A stretch of 64,000 bases of DNA from assembly GCA_900547785.1 (NCBI GenBank), contig URIB01000002.1:132988-196987 (forward strand). The letters are read 5' to 3'. The notes below the pieces were generated by a model. The model made no database searches. It was not told the origin of the DNA and was given only the letters and a program-made list of their open reading frames with translations. Position 1 is the first letter of the stretch; every line of letters begins with the position of its first letter. The position numbers and the translations under genes are program-made. Shown in pieces: positions 34,770 to 43,620 of this stretch. This DNA comes from an uncultured Dialister sp. Its GTDB lineage: Bacteria; Bacillota; Negativicutes; Veillonellales; Dialisteraceae.

Positions 34770-34798
34770 ATTATAGATGATTTATATGAATATTACAA
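34770..34798 (-). promoter_or_regulatory. Promoter of the padR gene, with a possible operator
   Basis: TTGTAA (34793-34798), 17 bases, TATAAT (34770-34775) on the minus strand. The -35 sits inside an inverted repeat ATATT-AC-AATAT (34790-34801), a candidate binding site for the PadR protein itself. Confidence 0.58.
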
Positions 34799-34837
34799 TA
34801 TAATAACGATGAATCTATTTTCCATACTAATATTAAA

Positions 34838-34865
34838 ATAGCCGGGTAAAAAAATACACGGCTAT
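34838..34865 (-). terminator. Terminator of the uvrBAC unit
   Basis: A seven-base stem (ATAGCCG and complement) with a 14-base loop and TTTTAAT following on the minus strand, 17 bases after the uvrC stop. Confidence 0.65.
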
Positions 34866-34881
34866 CTTCTTTTTACTTTTC

Positions 34882-36729
34882 TTATTCAATTCTCTGCAAA
34901 ACCATCATTTTTTCATCTTTTCTCATTCGGAAAAAATGATAGACTTGTTCCGCCGTCCTTTTATTCATTCCCTTGACCAAAGCTAATTCTTCTACAGACG
35001 CCTTTTTCATTTCATCCAGTGAACGGAAGGCATGCCACAAAGCATTTCTACGGATTGGTCCTATCCCTGGTATATGCTCCAGAATGGATTCCCTATTCCT
35101 CTTCGAAATCCATTTCCGATGATAGGAGATAACAAAACGATGGGCTTCATCACGAATAAATTGCAGCAATTGCAACATCGGTTCATGGGAATCAACCACG
35201 ATAGGGGTTTTACTGTCCTCTACATATATTTCTTCCATCCGCTTTGCCAATCCGATCACCGGTGAATCGATACCGCACTCACGAATCACGGGCAATGCTG
35301 CATGAAGCTGTCCCTGTCCGCCGTCAAGAATAATCAAATCCGGCTTTGCCAGTCTTTTCTCTTTTCCATAACGCCTCCGCATAATTTCCGCCATTGATTT
35401 AAAATCATCAAGCGTGCCTTGTGTCGTTTGCAATTTAAATTTGCGGTATTCTTTTTTATTCGGTTTTCCATTTTCAAAAACAACCATGGAACCTGTCGTT
35501 TCCGCCCCCTGGTTGTGCGAAATATCGAAGCATTCCATTCTTTCCGGAAGTTTCGGCAAATGAAGCTCTTCCTGTAATGTTTTTAATGCCCCCTGTTCAC
35601 GGGCATCCCGATATTCCCATTGCAGTTTTTTATCTGATAAATATTTCATGGCATTCATTTTCGCCATGTCTTTCAATCTTCTTTTAAATCCCCTTTCGGG
35701 TACATAAATTTTAACCTCACCGCCACGCATACGGGAAAGCCATTTTTCCAATAATATATGGTCTTCCGGCAGAATGGGCAGAATTAACTCTTTAGGAATC
35801 GCCCCTCCGTGTCCTCCATAGAAATCTTTAATGAATGCGGTCATAATTGAGCCATCTGACTCGTTCATACTGTCTGATATGCTGAAATTTTCTTTTCCAA
35901 TCATTTTCCCATATCGTATATAAAATATTTCGAGACCCGTATGGCTATCCTGTCTTGCCATCCCCACTACATCAAAATCCCCCTCTTTTGCCACAATGTG
36001 CTGCCTTTCCCGTACTTGCTCGACCGCTTTCAACCGGTCTCTGTACCATGCGGCTTTTTCAAAATCCAATTGCTCCGCCGCTTTATCCATATGACTGTGG
36101 AGATCCCTTGCCAACTCCGTATTTTTCCCCTCAAACAAATCGCAAATGCTTGTTACATATCCTCTGTATTCTTCCTGTGTACATAAATGTCCGCAAGGAG
36201 CACAGCAAAGCTTCATATGATATTGCAGGCACGGTCTTTCTACTTTCATACTGCGGCAAGTGCGGATGGGATAAAATTTCCGAAGCAGCCCCAGTGTTTT
36301 TCTGAGACTCCCCACGTCGGTAAACGGTCCGAAGTATTTCGCTTTATCATCCCTTTTTATATTCCTGGTCACAAAAATACGCGGCCATTCTTCTTGTACC
36401 GTAATTTTTACATACGGGTAAGATTTATCATCACGGAGAGAAATATTATATTTCGGATGAAGTTCTTTAATCAGATTGCATTCTAAAATAAGGGCTTCCA
36501 TCTCCGTTGCTGTCATCGTAATGTCCAAGTCATCAGCATGACGTATCATAGCCGCCACCTTGGGAGAACGATTCCTATCCGTTCTGACATAGGAACGAAC
36601 TCTGTTCTTCAGATTAACGGCTTTGCCTACATATATGACACGCCCATTTTTATCTTTCCACCGATAAACTCCCGGAGAAGCAGGAAGTCTTTCCACTTTC
36701 GCCCGGATTTTATCATTGACTTTTATCAT
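34882..36729 (-). CDS. uvrC: Excinuclease ABC subunit C
   Basis: A 615-residue nuclease that makes both cuts around bulky DNA lesions. It has an N-terminal GIY-YIG domain (PGVYRWKDKNGRVIYVGKA, residues 19-37), a UVR motif that meets UvrB (DFEKAAWYRDRLKAVE, about 218), an RNase H-like domain for the 5' cut (MECFDISHNQGAETTGSMVV) and C-terminal helix-hairpin-helix repeats (IPGIGPIRRNALWHAF). It follows uvrA by one base. Confidence 0.95.
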   Translation of the reverse strand: MIKVNDKIRAKVERLPASPGVYRWKDKNGRVIYVGKAVNLKNRVRSYVRTDRNRSPKVAAMIRHADDLDITMTATEMEALILECNLIKELHPKYNISLRDDKSYPYVKITVQEEWPRIFVTRNIKRDDKAKYFGPFTDVGSLRKTLGLLRKFYPIRTCRSMKVERPCLQYHMKLCCAPCGHLCTQEEYRGYVTSICDLFEGKNTELARDLHSHMDKAAEQLDFEKAAWYRDRLKAVEQVRERQHIVAKEGDFDVVGMARQDSHTGLEIFYIRYGKMIGKENFSISDSMNESDGSIMTAFIKDFYGGHGGAIPKELILPILPEDHILLEKWLSRMRGGEVKIYVPERGFKRRLKDMAKMNAMKYLSDKKLQWEYRDAREQGALKTLQEELHLPKLPERMECFDISHNQGAETTGSMVVFENGKPNKKEYRKFKLQTTQGTLDDFKSMAEIMRRRYGKEKRLAKPDLIILDGGQGQLHAALPVIRECGIDSPVIGLAKRMEEIYVEDSKTPIVVDSHEPMLQLLQFIRDEAHRFVISYHRKWISKRNRESILEHIPGIGPIRRNALWHAFRSLDEMKKASVEELALVKGMNKRTAEQVYHFFRMRKDEKMMVLQRIE

Positions 36730-36730
36730 T

Positions 36731-39571
36731 TCAATTTCCCTTCATCAGTCTTTTCGTTCTTTTTATTACAGGCTGCAAATATTCACCCGTATATGACCGT
36801 TTTACTTTGCAAATATCTTCAGGCGTTCCCACAGCCACCACTTCTCCCCCACGGTCGCCGCCTTCCGGTCCGAGATCGATAATATGGTCTGCCACCTTTA
36901 CCACATCCAGATTATGCTCAATAACAACCACCGTATTTCCCTGATCTACAAGCTTTTGAAGAATCATCAACAATTTTCTTATATCCTCACTATGAAGCCC
37001 GGTTGTAGGCTCATCAAGTATGTAAAGTGTATTTCCCGTTCCACGTCGCATTAACTCTGTCGACAATTTAACACGTTGTGCTTCTCCGCCTGACATCGTT
37101 GTAGCCGGTTGACCCAGATGGATATATCCCAATCCGACTTCTTGTAACGTTTTTAATTTGCGTAAAATTCTTTCGTGGTTTTCAAAAAAAGGAACGGCTT
37201 CGTCTACCGTCATATTTAATACATCGGAAATATTTTTACCTCTATACCGAACTTCCAAAGTTTCCCTGTTATACCGTTCTCCATGACAAACTTCACATGG
37301 TACGTATACATCGGAAAGAAATTGCATTTCAATTTTTATAATCCCGTCACCGTGACAAGCTTCGCAACGACCGCCTTTTACATTAAAGCTGAATCTTCCC
37401 GGCTTATATCCCCTCATTTTTGCCTCGGAAGTCTGGCTGAAAAGCTCACGTATATCTGTAAACAGCCCTGTGTAAGTGGCGGGGTTAGACCGGGGAGTTC
37501 TTCCAATAGGCTGCTGGTCTATATTAATAATTTTATCTATATATTCAGCACCTTCTATAGAATCATATTCTCCTGTTCCATATGAGGTGCGGTTTTTCAT
37601 ATTGGACAATCCTTGAAACAGTATCTCATTCACCAAGGTACTTTTCCCGGATCCGGATTCTCCCGTAACGACAGTAAATGCCCCCAAAGGAAACTGTACA
37701 TGGATATCTTTCAGATTATGCTCCTTTGCCCCTTTAACAGTAATATACATTCCGTTTCCTTTTCTCCGTTTATCAGGAAGCGGAATATATTTAAGTCCCT
37801 TTAAATATTGACCGGTCAGTGACCCCTCAACTTTTTCAACAGTTTTTACCGTCCCCTCGGCAACAACATGACCGCCGTTTTCTCCTGCCCCCGGACCGAT
37901 ATCTACAATCCAGTCCGCTGCACGAATGGTATCTTCATCATGTTCGACTACAATCAATGTATTCCCTAAATCTCTCATTCCTTTGAGCGTGGCTAGGAGT
38001 TTATCATTATCTCTTTGATGCAACCCGATTGACGGTTCATCAAGAATATATAAAACCCCGACCAACCCTGAGCCGATCTGTGTCGCCAGACGGATTCTCT
38101 GTGCTTCACCGCCGGAAAGTGTGGTTGCCGTCCTGCCCAGAGTCAGATAGTCTAACCCTACATTCACTAAAAAAGTAAGCCTGTTATGTATTTCAGAAAG
38201 AATCTGACTGGCTATCATTTGCTCTTTTTCTGTTAATTCCACCTCGTCAAGAAATGTAAGTAAATCAGAAACAGCCATATCGGAAAGCTCCGCTATATTT
38301 TTATTTCCCACCTTAAAGGCAAGACTTTCCGGACGCAGGCGTGCTCCGTGGCAAACAGGACAGGGTTTGGATACCAGAAAATTGGCAAGTGTTTCTTTCA
38401 TTTTATCTGTCCAGGCTTCCTGATAACGCCGCTTTGTCATGGGAAGAAGCCCTTCAAATGTTCTTTCATAGGACTTCGTTTCTCCTTCAAGATTCGTATA
38501 AGTAAAGGAAAGTAAGTTTTCTCCGCCGGACTGCAACTCCTTTTGTGCTTTTTCCGGTAAATCCTTATAACAGCAGTCCATTGTCAAGCCATAGGACTTC
38601 AAAAATGCTTCCAATTGCTTATAGAGCCAGCTTTCTTTGTTATAAGGAAACGGCCGGATTGCTCCCAGGCGGAAAGACATTTCATGATCGGGAATAATAC
38701 GCCCGAAATCCGATTCTAACGATGCGCCCAATCCTGTGCAGGCAGGGCATGCTCCCAAAGGATTATTAAAAGAAAAAATACGGGGTGCCGGTTTCGGTAA
38801 AGAGATACCGCAATCGGGACAGGCGAAATGAGAGCTGAATATATAATCTTCTCCATCAATCACGGAAGCAATCATCATTCCGTCACCAAGCTTAAGCGCT
38901 GCTTCTACGGAATCGGTCAATCTTTTTTTTATATTGTCTTTGATGATAATTCTATCTACCACCACTTCAAGGGTGTGTTTTTTATTTTTTTCCAAATCAA
39001 TCGTATCGGATAATGAATACACCTTTTTATCTGCACGAATTCTTACATATCCTTCTTTACGCAATTCATCTAAAAGTTTTTTGTGCGTTCCTTTTTTCCC
39101 GACTGCCACAGGACCTAAAATCATTAATTTGGTTTTTTCTCCCAGCGCCACAAGCGCATCTACCATTTGATCCACCGTTTGCCGCTGAATCCTTTTCCCG
39201 CACCGAGGACAAAATGCACGACCGGCATGGGCAAAAAGCATACGTAAATAATCATGGATTTCCGTTACCGTTCCGACGGTAGACCGGGGATTATGACTTG
39301 TCGACTTTTGATCAATGGAAATAGCGGGGGAAAGGCCTTCTATTTTATCAATATCCGGTTTATTCATCTGGCCTAAAAATTGCCGGGCATAGGCGGAAAG
39401 GGATTCCACATATTTTCTCTGCCCCTCTGCATAAATCGTATCAAAAGCCAGTGAAGATTTCCCTGATCCTGAAAGTCCAGTAAATACAATCAGCTGATTC
39501 CTCGGGAGTGTCAAATTTATATTTTTCAGATTATTCTGACGTGCTCCTTGTATGACAATTCCTTTTTCCAT
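36731..39571 (-). CDS. uvrA: Excinuclease ABC subunit A
   Basis: A 946-residue damage-recognition ATPase with two ABC modules. Walker A motifs are GLSGSGKSSL (residue 32 onward) and GESGSGKSTL; signatures are LSGGEAQRIRLA and MSGGEAQRVKL. Zinc fingers are seen as CPDCG...CPACTG and CEACHGDG...CEVCHGER. It loads UvrB at lesions. The order uvrB-uvrA-uvrC in one unit is compact: 16 bases after uvrB and one base before uvrC. Confidence 0.96.
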   Translation of the reverse strand: MEKGIVIQGARQNNLKNINLTLPRNQLIVFTGLSGSGKSSLAFDTIYAEGQRKYVESLSAYARQFLGQMNKPDIDKIEGLSPAISIDQKSTSHNPRSTVGTVTEIHDYLRMLFAHAGRAFCPRCGKRIQRQTVDQMVDALVALGEKTKLMILGPVAVGKKGTHKKLLDELRKEGYVRIRADKKVYSLSDTIDLEKNKKHTLEVVVDRIIIKDNIKKRLTDSVEAALKLGDGMMIASVIDGEDYIFSSHFACPDCGISLPKPAPRIFSFNNPLGACPACTGLGASLESDFGRIIPDHEMSFRLGAIRPFPYNKESWLYKQLEAFLKSYGLTMDCCYKDLPEKAQKELQSGGENLLSFTYTNLEGETKSYERTFEGLLPMTKRRYQEAWTDKMKETLANFLVSKPCPVCHGARLRPESLAFKVGNKNIAELSDMAVSDLLTFLDEVELTEKEQMIASQILSEIHNRLTFLVNVGLDYLTLGRTATTLSGGEAQRIRLATQIGSGLVGVLYILDEPSIGLHQRDNDKLLATLKGMRDLGNTLIVVEHDEDTIRAADWIVDIGPGAGENGGHVVAEGTVKTVEKVEGSLTGQYLKGLKYIPLPDKRRKGNGMYITVKGAKEHNLKDIHVQFPLGAFTVVTGESGSGKSTLVNEILFQGLSNMKNRTSYGTGEYDSIEGAEYIDKIINIDQQPIGRTPRSNPATYTGLFTDIRELFSQTSEAKMRGYKPGRFSFNVKGGRCEACHGDGIIKIEMQFLSDVYVPCEVCHGERYNRETLEVRYRGKNISDVLNMTVDEAVPFFENHERILRKLKTLQEVGLGYIHLGQPATTMSGGEAQRVKLSTELMRRGTGNTLYILDEPTTGLHSEDIRKLLMILQKLVDQGNTVVVIEHNLDVVKVADHIIDLGPEGGDRGGEVVAVGTPEDICKVKRSYTGEYLQPVIKRTKRLMKGN

Positions 39572-39587
39572 CTTTTCCCTTTCTTCC

Positions 39588-41699
39588 TTAAACCCGTTTC
39601 TTGCGCGGTTTATATATTCTATGCATTTGGCTCTCTTGTCGTTTCAATGCTGCTTCCGCCCGGGATCCGTACCTGTCCGTCCATTGTTGTTTGCATTTGG
39701 ACAGCTCATCTCTCCATTTAGCAGCTTCTTCAAACTCAAGATTTTTAGAGGCTCTTTTCATATTTTTTTCCGCTGTTTTCATTTTTTTATATAAAGCTTC
39801 GTCTGTGATTTCTTCAGACCCGCCGGATGAACCGTTTCCGTACTCCGTTTCCTCTTCATTGATAATCGTAAGATCGATCAGATTCTTAACTTTTTTATTA
39901 ATCGTTTGAGGAATAATATGATGTTCCGTATTATACGCCTGCTGTATGGAACGTCTGCGGTTTGTTTCTTCTATAGCATATTCCATCGATTTTGTCATTC
40001 TGTCAGCATACATAATGACATGGCCGTGTGCATTTCTTGCTGCTCTACCGATAACCTGAATCATCGACGTATCATTTCTTAAAAATCCTTCTTTATCTGC
40101 ATCCAAGATCGCAACCAATGATACCTCCGGCATATCCAACCCTTCACGCAGCAGATTAATTCCTACCAGCACATCAAAAACACCGGCACGCAAATCACGG
40201 ATGATTTCCGCCCTTTCAATTGTAGCTATATCGGAATGAAGATACCGGACTTTTACGCCCGCCTCAGCCAGAAAATCGGTCAGATCTTCGGCCATCTTTT
40301 TTGTTAATGTGGTAATCAATACACGTTCATTACGGTCTTCCCTCTTATGAATTTCTCCCAACAAATCATCCATTTGTCCTTCAATAGGTCTGACCTCTAT
40401 GTCCGGGTCAAGCAAACCTGTAGGACGGATAATTTGTTCCGCCACATTTGTCTGAACTCCTATTTCATAAGGACCGGGCGTTGCAGATACATAAATAATT
40501 TGATTAATCCGTTCTGTAAATTCATCAAAAGTGAGCGGTCTGTTATCCAAAGCACTCGGCAATCTGAATCCATAATCTACCAGCGTATGCTTCCTTGACT
40601 GATCACCGTTATACATAGCATGAAGCTGGGGGACAGTAATGTGGGATTCATCTACCATGATAAGAAAATCTTCGGGAAAATAATCAAGCAGCGTAAATGG
40701 CGGATCCCCCGGACGACGGGCAGACATGTGACGGGAATAATTTTCTATTCCCGAACAATACCCGACCTCCTGCATCATTTCCAAATCATAATTTGTCCTT
40801 TGCTCTAAGCGCTGTGCCTCCAGAAGACGATCCTGACTCCGCAATTCTTTTAGCCGTGTTTCCAGTTCCGCCTCAATACCGATCATGGCCTTTTTTAATT
40901 TTCCCGATGTCGTCACATAATGGGAGGCGGGAAATATTCCTATATGATCTCTTTCTGCCACAATATCTCCCGTCAAAACGTCAAACTCGGAAAGTGAATC
41001 AATCTCATCGCCGAACATTTCAATCCGAACCGCCACATTATTGGCAGATGCGGGAAACACATCAATGGTGTCCCCTCTCACGCGAAAAGTATCTCTCGTG
41101 AAATTTAAATCATTTCGCAAATATTGCATTTCTACAAGACGAGATAAAATTTGATCTCTTGTAATTTCTTCTCCCGGCCGCAGCGATAACCCCATCGTGC
41201 TGTAATCTTCCGGATCACCCAACCCATATATACAAGATACGGAAGCAACAATAATCACGTCTTTTCTTTCAAAAAGTGCCATCGTCGCTGAATGCCGGAG
41301 CCGGTCAATCTCCTCATTGCGGGAGGAATCTTTTTCAATATATGTATCTGTCTGAGGAATATAAGATTCCGGTTGATAATAATCATAGTAGCTGACAAAA
41401 TAATACACTGCATTGTCAGGAAAGAAATCTTTAAATTCACTCGCCGTCTGGGCTGCTAAAGTTTTATTGGGTGAAATAATCAAAGTCGGTCTTTGTACTT
41501 CTTCAATCACTTTCGCCATTGTAAACGTTTTTCCTGTTCCTGTCGCTCCTAACAGAACCTGTGCCCAGTGTCCGTTCTGTAACCCGCTTACTAAAGAATT
41601 GACTGCTTTCGGTTGATCTCCTGTAGGCTTGAAAGGTGCCGCCAGCCGGAATGGGGTTCCTTGGCCGGTATATTGCCTTTTCACTCTCGAATCATTCAT
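39588..41699 (-). CDS. uvrB: Excinuclease ABC subunit B
   Basis: About 703 residues. A helicase-like protein with Walker A LGATGTGKTFT, the DNA-wedging beta-hairpin region (YYDYYQPESYIPQTDTYIEKD), DESH box (MVDESH) and helicase motif VIGRAARN. The C-terminal UVR motif (NLEFEEAAKWRDELSK) meets UvrC. The ATG at 41699 is preceded by AAGGA. No Firmicute-type LexA box (CGAAC-N4-GTTCG) is visible upstream, so SOS control is not supported. Confidence 0.95.
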   Translation of the reverse strand: MNDSRVKRQYTGQGTPFRLAAPFKPTGDQPKAVNSLVSGLQNGHWAQVLLGATGTGKTFTMAKVIEEVQRPTLIISPNKTLAAQTASEFKDFFPDNAVYYFVSYYDYYQPESYIPQTDTYIEKDSSRNEEIDRLRHSATMALFERKDVIIVASVSCIYGLGDPEDYSTMGLSLRPGEEITRDQILSRLVEMQYLRNDLNFTRDTFRVRGDTIDVFPASANNVAVRIEMFGDEIDSLSEFDVLTGDIVAERDHIGIFPASHYVTTSGKLKKAMIGIEAELETRLKELRSQDRLLEAQRLEQRTNYDLEMMQEVGYCSGIENYSRHMSARRPGDPPFTLLDYFPEDFLIMVDESHITVPQLHAMYNGDQSRKHTLVDYGFRLPSALDNRPLTFDEFTERINQIIYVSATPGPYEIGVQTNVAEQIIRPTGLLDPDIEVRPIEGQMDDLLGEIHKREDRNERVLITTLTKKMAEDLTDFLAEAGVKVRYLHSDIATIERAEIIRDLRAGVFDVLVGINLLREGLDMPEVSLVAILDADKEGFLRNDTSMIQVIGRAARNAHGHVIMYADRMTKSMEYAIEETNRRRSIQQAYNTEHHIIPQTINKKVKNLIDLTIINEEETEYGNGSSGGSEEITDEALYKKMKTAEKNMKRASKNLEFEEAAKWRDELSKCKQQWTDRYGSRAEAALKRQESQMHRIYKPRKKRV

Positions 41700-41774
41700 T
41701 GTACATTTCCTTATACAATTCATAAAATATGACTAACAAATTCCGATGTGTTTATTCAAAATCTCATTTTAACT

Positions 41775-41803
41775 ATTATATCGTTTTATTTCGATATTGT
41801 ATA
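41775..41803 (-). promoter_or_regulatory. Candidate promoter of uvrBAC
   Basis: On the minus strand TATACA (41798-41803), 17 bases, TATAAT (41775-41780), about 75 bases before the uvrB start. Confidence 0.5.
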
Positions 41804-41815
41804 GGAATACATAAA

Positions 41816-41845
41816 AAACAGAGGTCCTGAATAAGACCCCTGTTT
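41816..41845 (-). terminator. Terminator of the gatCAB unit
   Basis: An 11-base stem (AAACAGGGGTC on the minus strand against GACCTCTGTTT, one mismatch) with TTTTTTAT following, 21 bases after the small membrane protein gene. Confidence 0.66.
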
Positions 41846-41866
41846 CATACTACATACACCAAGACA

Positions 41867-42178
41867 TCAAAAATATCTTTTTAAAAAATAAAACATCCCT
41901 CCTATTGCCAAGATGACAATCCCCCAAAGAAAGAAAAACCAAGCAACAACAAGCCCTACTGCGAAAAATGCAACAACCCCTAAAATACCCGCGGCCTTTT
42001 TCCACCATGGCCATTCATCTGCATGAATCATCTTTATCCGTATATAGGGATTCTCCCCCTGCGGATTCACTTTTTCTCCATCTTCGTTCAGTGTTAATCC
42101 ATCGTAGTCTTTTACATCCATTTGAGACATGGTCTGCGGTTCTTTCGCATTTTCCTCCGACCGGTCATAGGTACTCAT
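41867..42178 (-). CDS. Small membrane protein of unknown function in the gat operon
   Basis: A 103-residue protein I do not recognise. The first 55 residues are hydrophilic and acidic (DVKDYDGLTLNEDGEKVNP), followed by WPWWKK and a hydrophobic stretch of about 38 residues that could form two membrane helices with a short turn (FFFLWGIVILAIGGMFYFL), then KRYF. The ATG overlaps the gatB stop in an ATGA arrangement, so translation is coupled to gatB and the gene is very likely real. The topology suggests an inner-membrane protein with a cytoplasmic N-terminus; no link to amidotransferase chemistry is evident. Confidence 0.7.
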   Translation of the reverse strand: MSTYDRSEENAKEPQTMSQMDVKDYDGLTLNEDGEKVNPQGENPYIRIKMIHADEWPWWKKAAGILGVVAFFAVGLVVAWFFFLWGIVILAIGGMFYFLKRYF

Positions 42179-43620
42179 AATTCAGAAAGCTTTTGGGAAA
42201 GAAGCTGATTGACCACTTGCGGATTTGCCTGCCCTTTGGTCATTTTCATAATCTGCCCCACCAATGCTCCTATTGCCTTTTTCTTTCCTGCTTTAAAATC
42301 GGTAACCGCCTGCGGATGTTCTTCAATCACCTGCATGACGATTTTTTTCAGCTCACCGGTATCGCTAATTTGAACAAGCCCCTGCTCCTCAATAATTTTT
42401 TCTGCCGTTTCTCCGTTTTTCCACATATCAGCGAATACTTTCTTAGCAATTTTCCCTGAAATGGTTCCCTTTTCAACGAACTGCAGTAAACCTGCCAGAT
42501 CGTCCGCCTTGACTTTAGCTTCCGATATTTCCAGATTATCAACAGAAAGCTGGCTTGCCAGCTCTCCCATAATCCAGTTCACCGCCGCTTTAGGCTCCGC
42601 TCCCGCATTCACCATTGCCTCAAAATAAGCGGCTCTGCTTTTATCATTTGTTATGGAATCTGCATCTTCAGACGACAATTTATACACTGTCATGTACCGT
42701 TCTTTTTTGGCATCGGGAAGCTCCGGCAATCCTTTGCGTATTTCTTCTATATATTCTTCACTCACCGTGAAAGGAACGAGATCCGGTTCCGGAAAATAGC
42801 GGTAATCATTTGCTTCTTCCTTAGACCTCATGCTTTTTGTTACATTTTCCTTTTCATCCCATGTTCTTGTTTCCTGAATAATCGTCCCGCCTTCTTCAAG
42901 AATACGAGCTTGCCGCAAGGCTTCATATTCAATAGCCTTTTCAACCCCCTTGAAAGAGTTGATATTTTTAATTTCCGTTTTTGTTCCCAACTCTTTTTGC
43001 CCCACAGGACGGACAGAAACATTCGCATCACAGCGCAAGCTTCCCTCTTCCATACGGCAATCGGATATCCCTACATACTGAAGAATGGCACGCATTTTTT
43101 CCATATATGCCACCGCTTCTTTGGCAGAACGCATATCCGGCTCGGATACAATTTCTAAAAGAGGCGTACCCGTACGGTTATAATCAACCAGTGAATACTC
43201 GGAATCCGTGATGGATACTCCATGATGTACCAGTTTTCCCGCATCTTCTTCCATATGAGCACGGGTAATCCGGATATGTTTCTTTTCTCCGTTCACTTCT
43301 ACATCCAAATATCCGGGACCGCATATAGGTAAATCAAACTGGGATGTTTGGAAATCTTTCGGTAAATCCGGGTAATAATAATTTTTCCGATCAAATTTAC
43401 TGAAACGTGAAATTTCACAATTGAGCGCGAGTCCGGCACGAACCGCATATTCCAGCACTTTTTTATTTAATACAGGCAACACACCCGGCAGACCTAAACA
43501 CACGGGACATACATTGGTATTGGGTGCTTCCCCGAAAGAAGTTTTACAGCCGCAAAAGATTTTCGTATTCGTTTTCAGCTCCGTATGTACTTCTAATCCT
43601 ATAACCGCTTCGTATTTCAT
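42175..43620 (-). CDS. gatB: Aspartyl/glutamyl-tRNA amidotransferase subunit B
   Basis: A 481-residue subunit that binds misacylated tRNA and phosphorylates the acyl group. The start YEAVIGLEVHTEL and the cysteines in IFCGCKTSF and CPVCLGLPG (zinc-type site) are characteristic, as is DFNRTGTPLLEI-like VDYNRTGTPLLEI. A C-terminal tRNA-binding YqeY-like tail ends the protein. GatCAB makes Gln-tRNA and/or Asn-tRNA in bacteria lacking the direct synthetases. The ATG shares one base with the gatA stop. Confidence 0.95.
   Translation of the reverse strand: MKYEAVIGLEVHTELKTNTKIFCGCKTSFGEAPNTNVCPVCLGLPGVLPVLNKKVLEYAVRAGLALNCEISRFSKFDRKNYYYPDLPKDFQTSQFDLPICGPGYLDVEVNGEKKHIRITRAHMEEDAGKLVHHGVSITDSEYSLVDYNRTGTPLLEIVSEPDMRSAKEAVAYMEKMRAILQYVGISDCRMEEGSLRCDANVSVRPVGQKELGTKTEIKNINSFKGVEKAIEYEALRQARILEEGGTIIQETRTWDEKENVTKSMRSKEEANDYRYFPEPDLVPFTVSEEYIEEIRKGLPELPDAKKERYMTVYKLSSEDADSITNDKSRAAYFEAMVNAGAEPKAAVNWIMGELASQLSVDNLEISEAKVKADDLAGLLQFVEKGTISGKIAKKVFADMWKNGETAEKIIEEQGLVQISDTGELKKIVMQVIEEHPQAVTDFKAGKKKAIGALVGQIMKMTKGQANPQVVNQLLSQKLSEL

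Noticed and set aside
41700..41866. LexA/SOS box upstream of uvrB
   Set aside because: No CGAAC-N4-GTTCG-like sequence was found in the gap.
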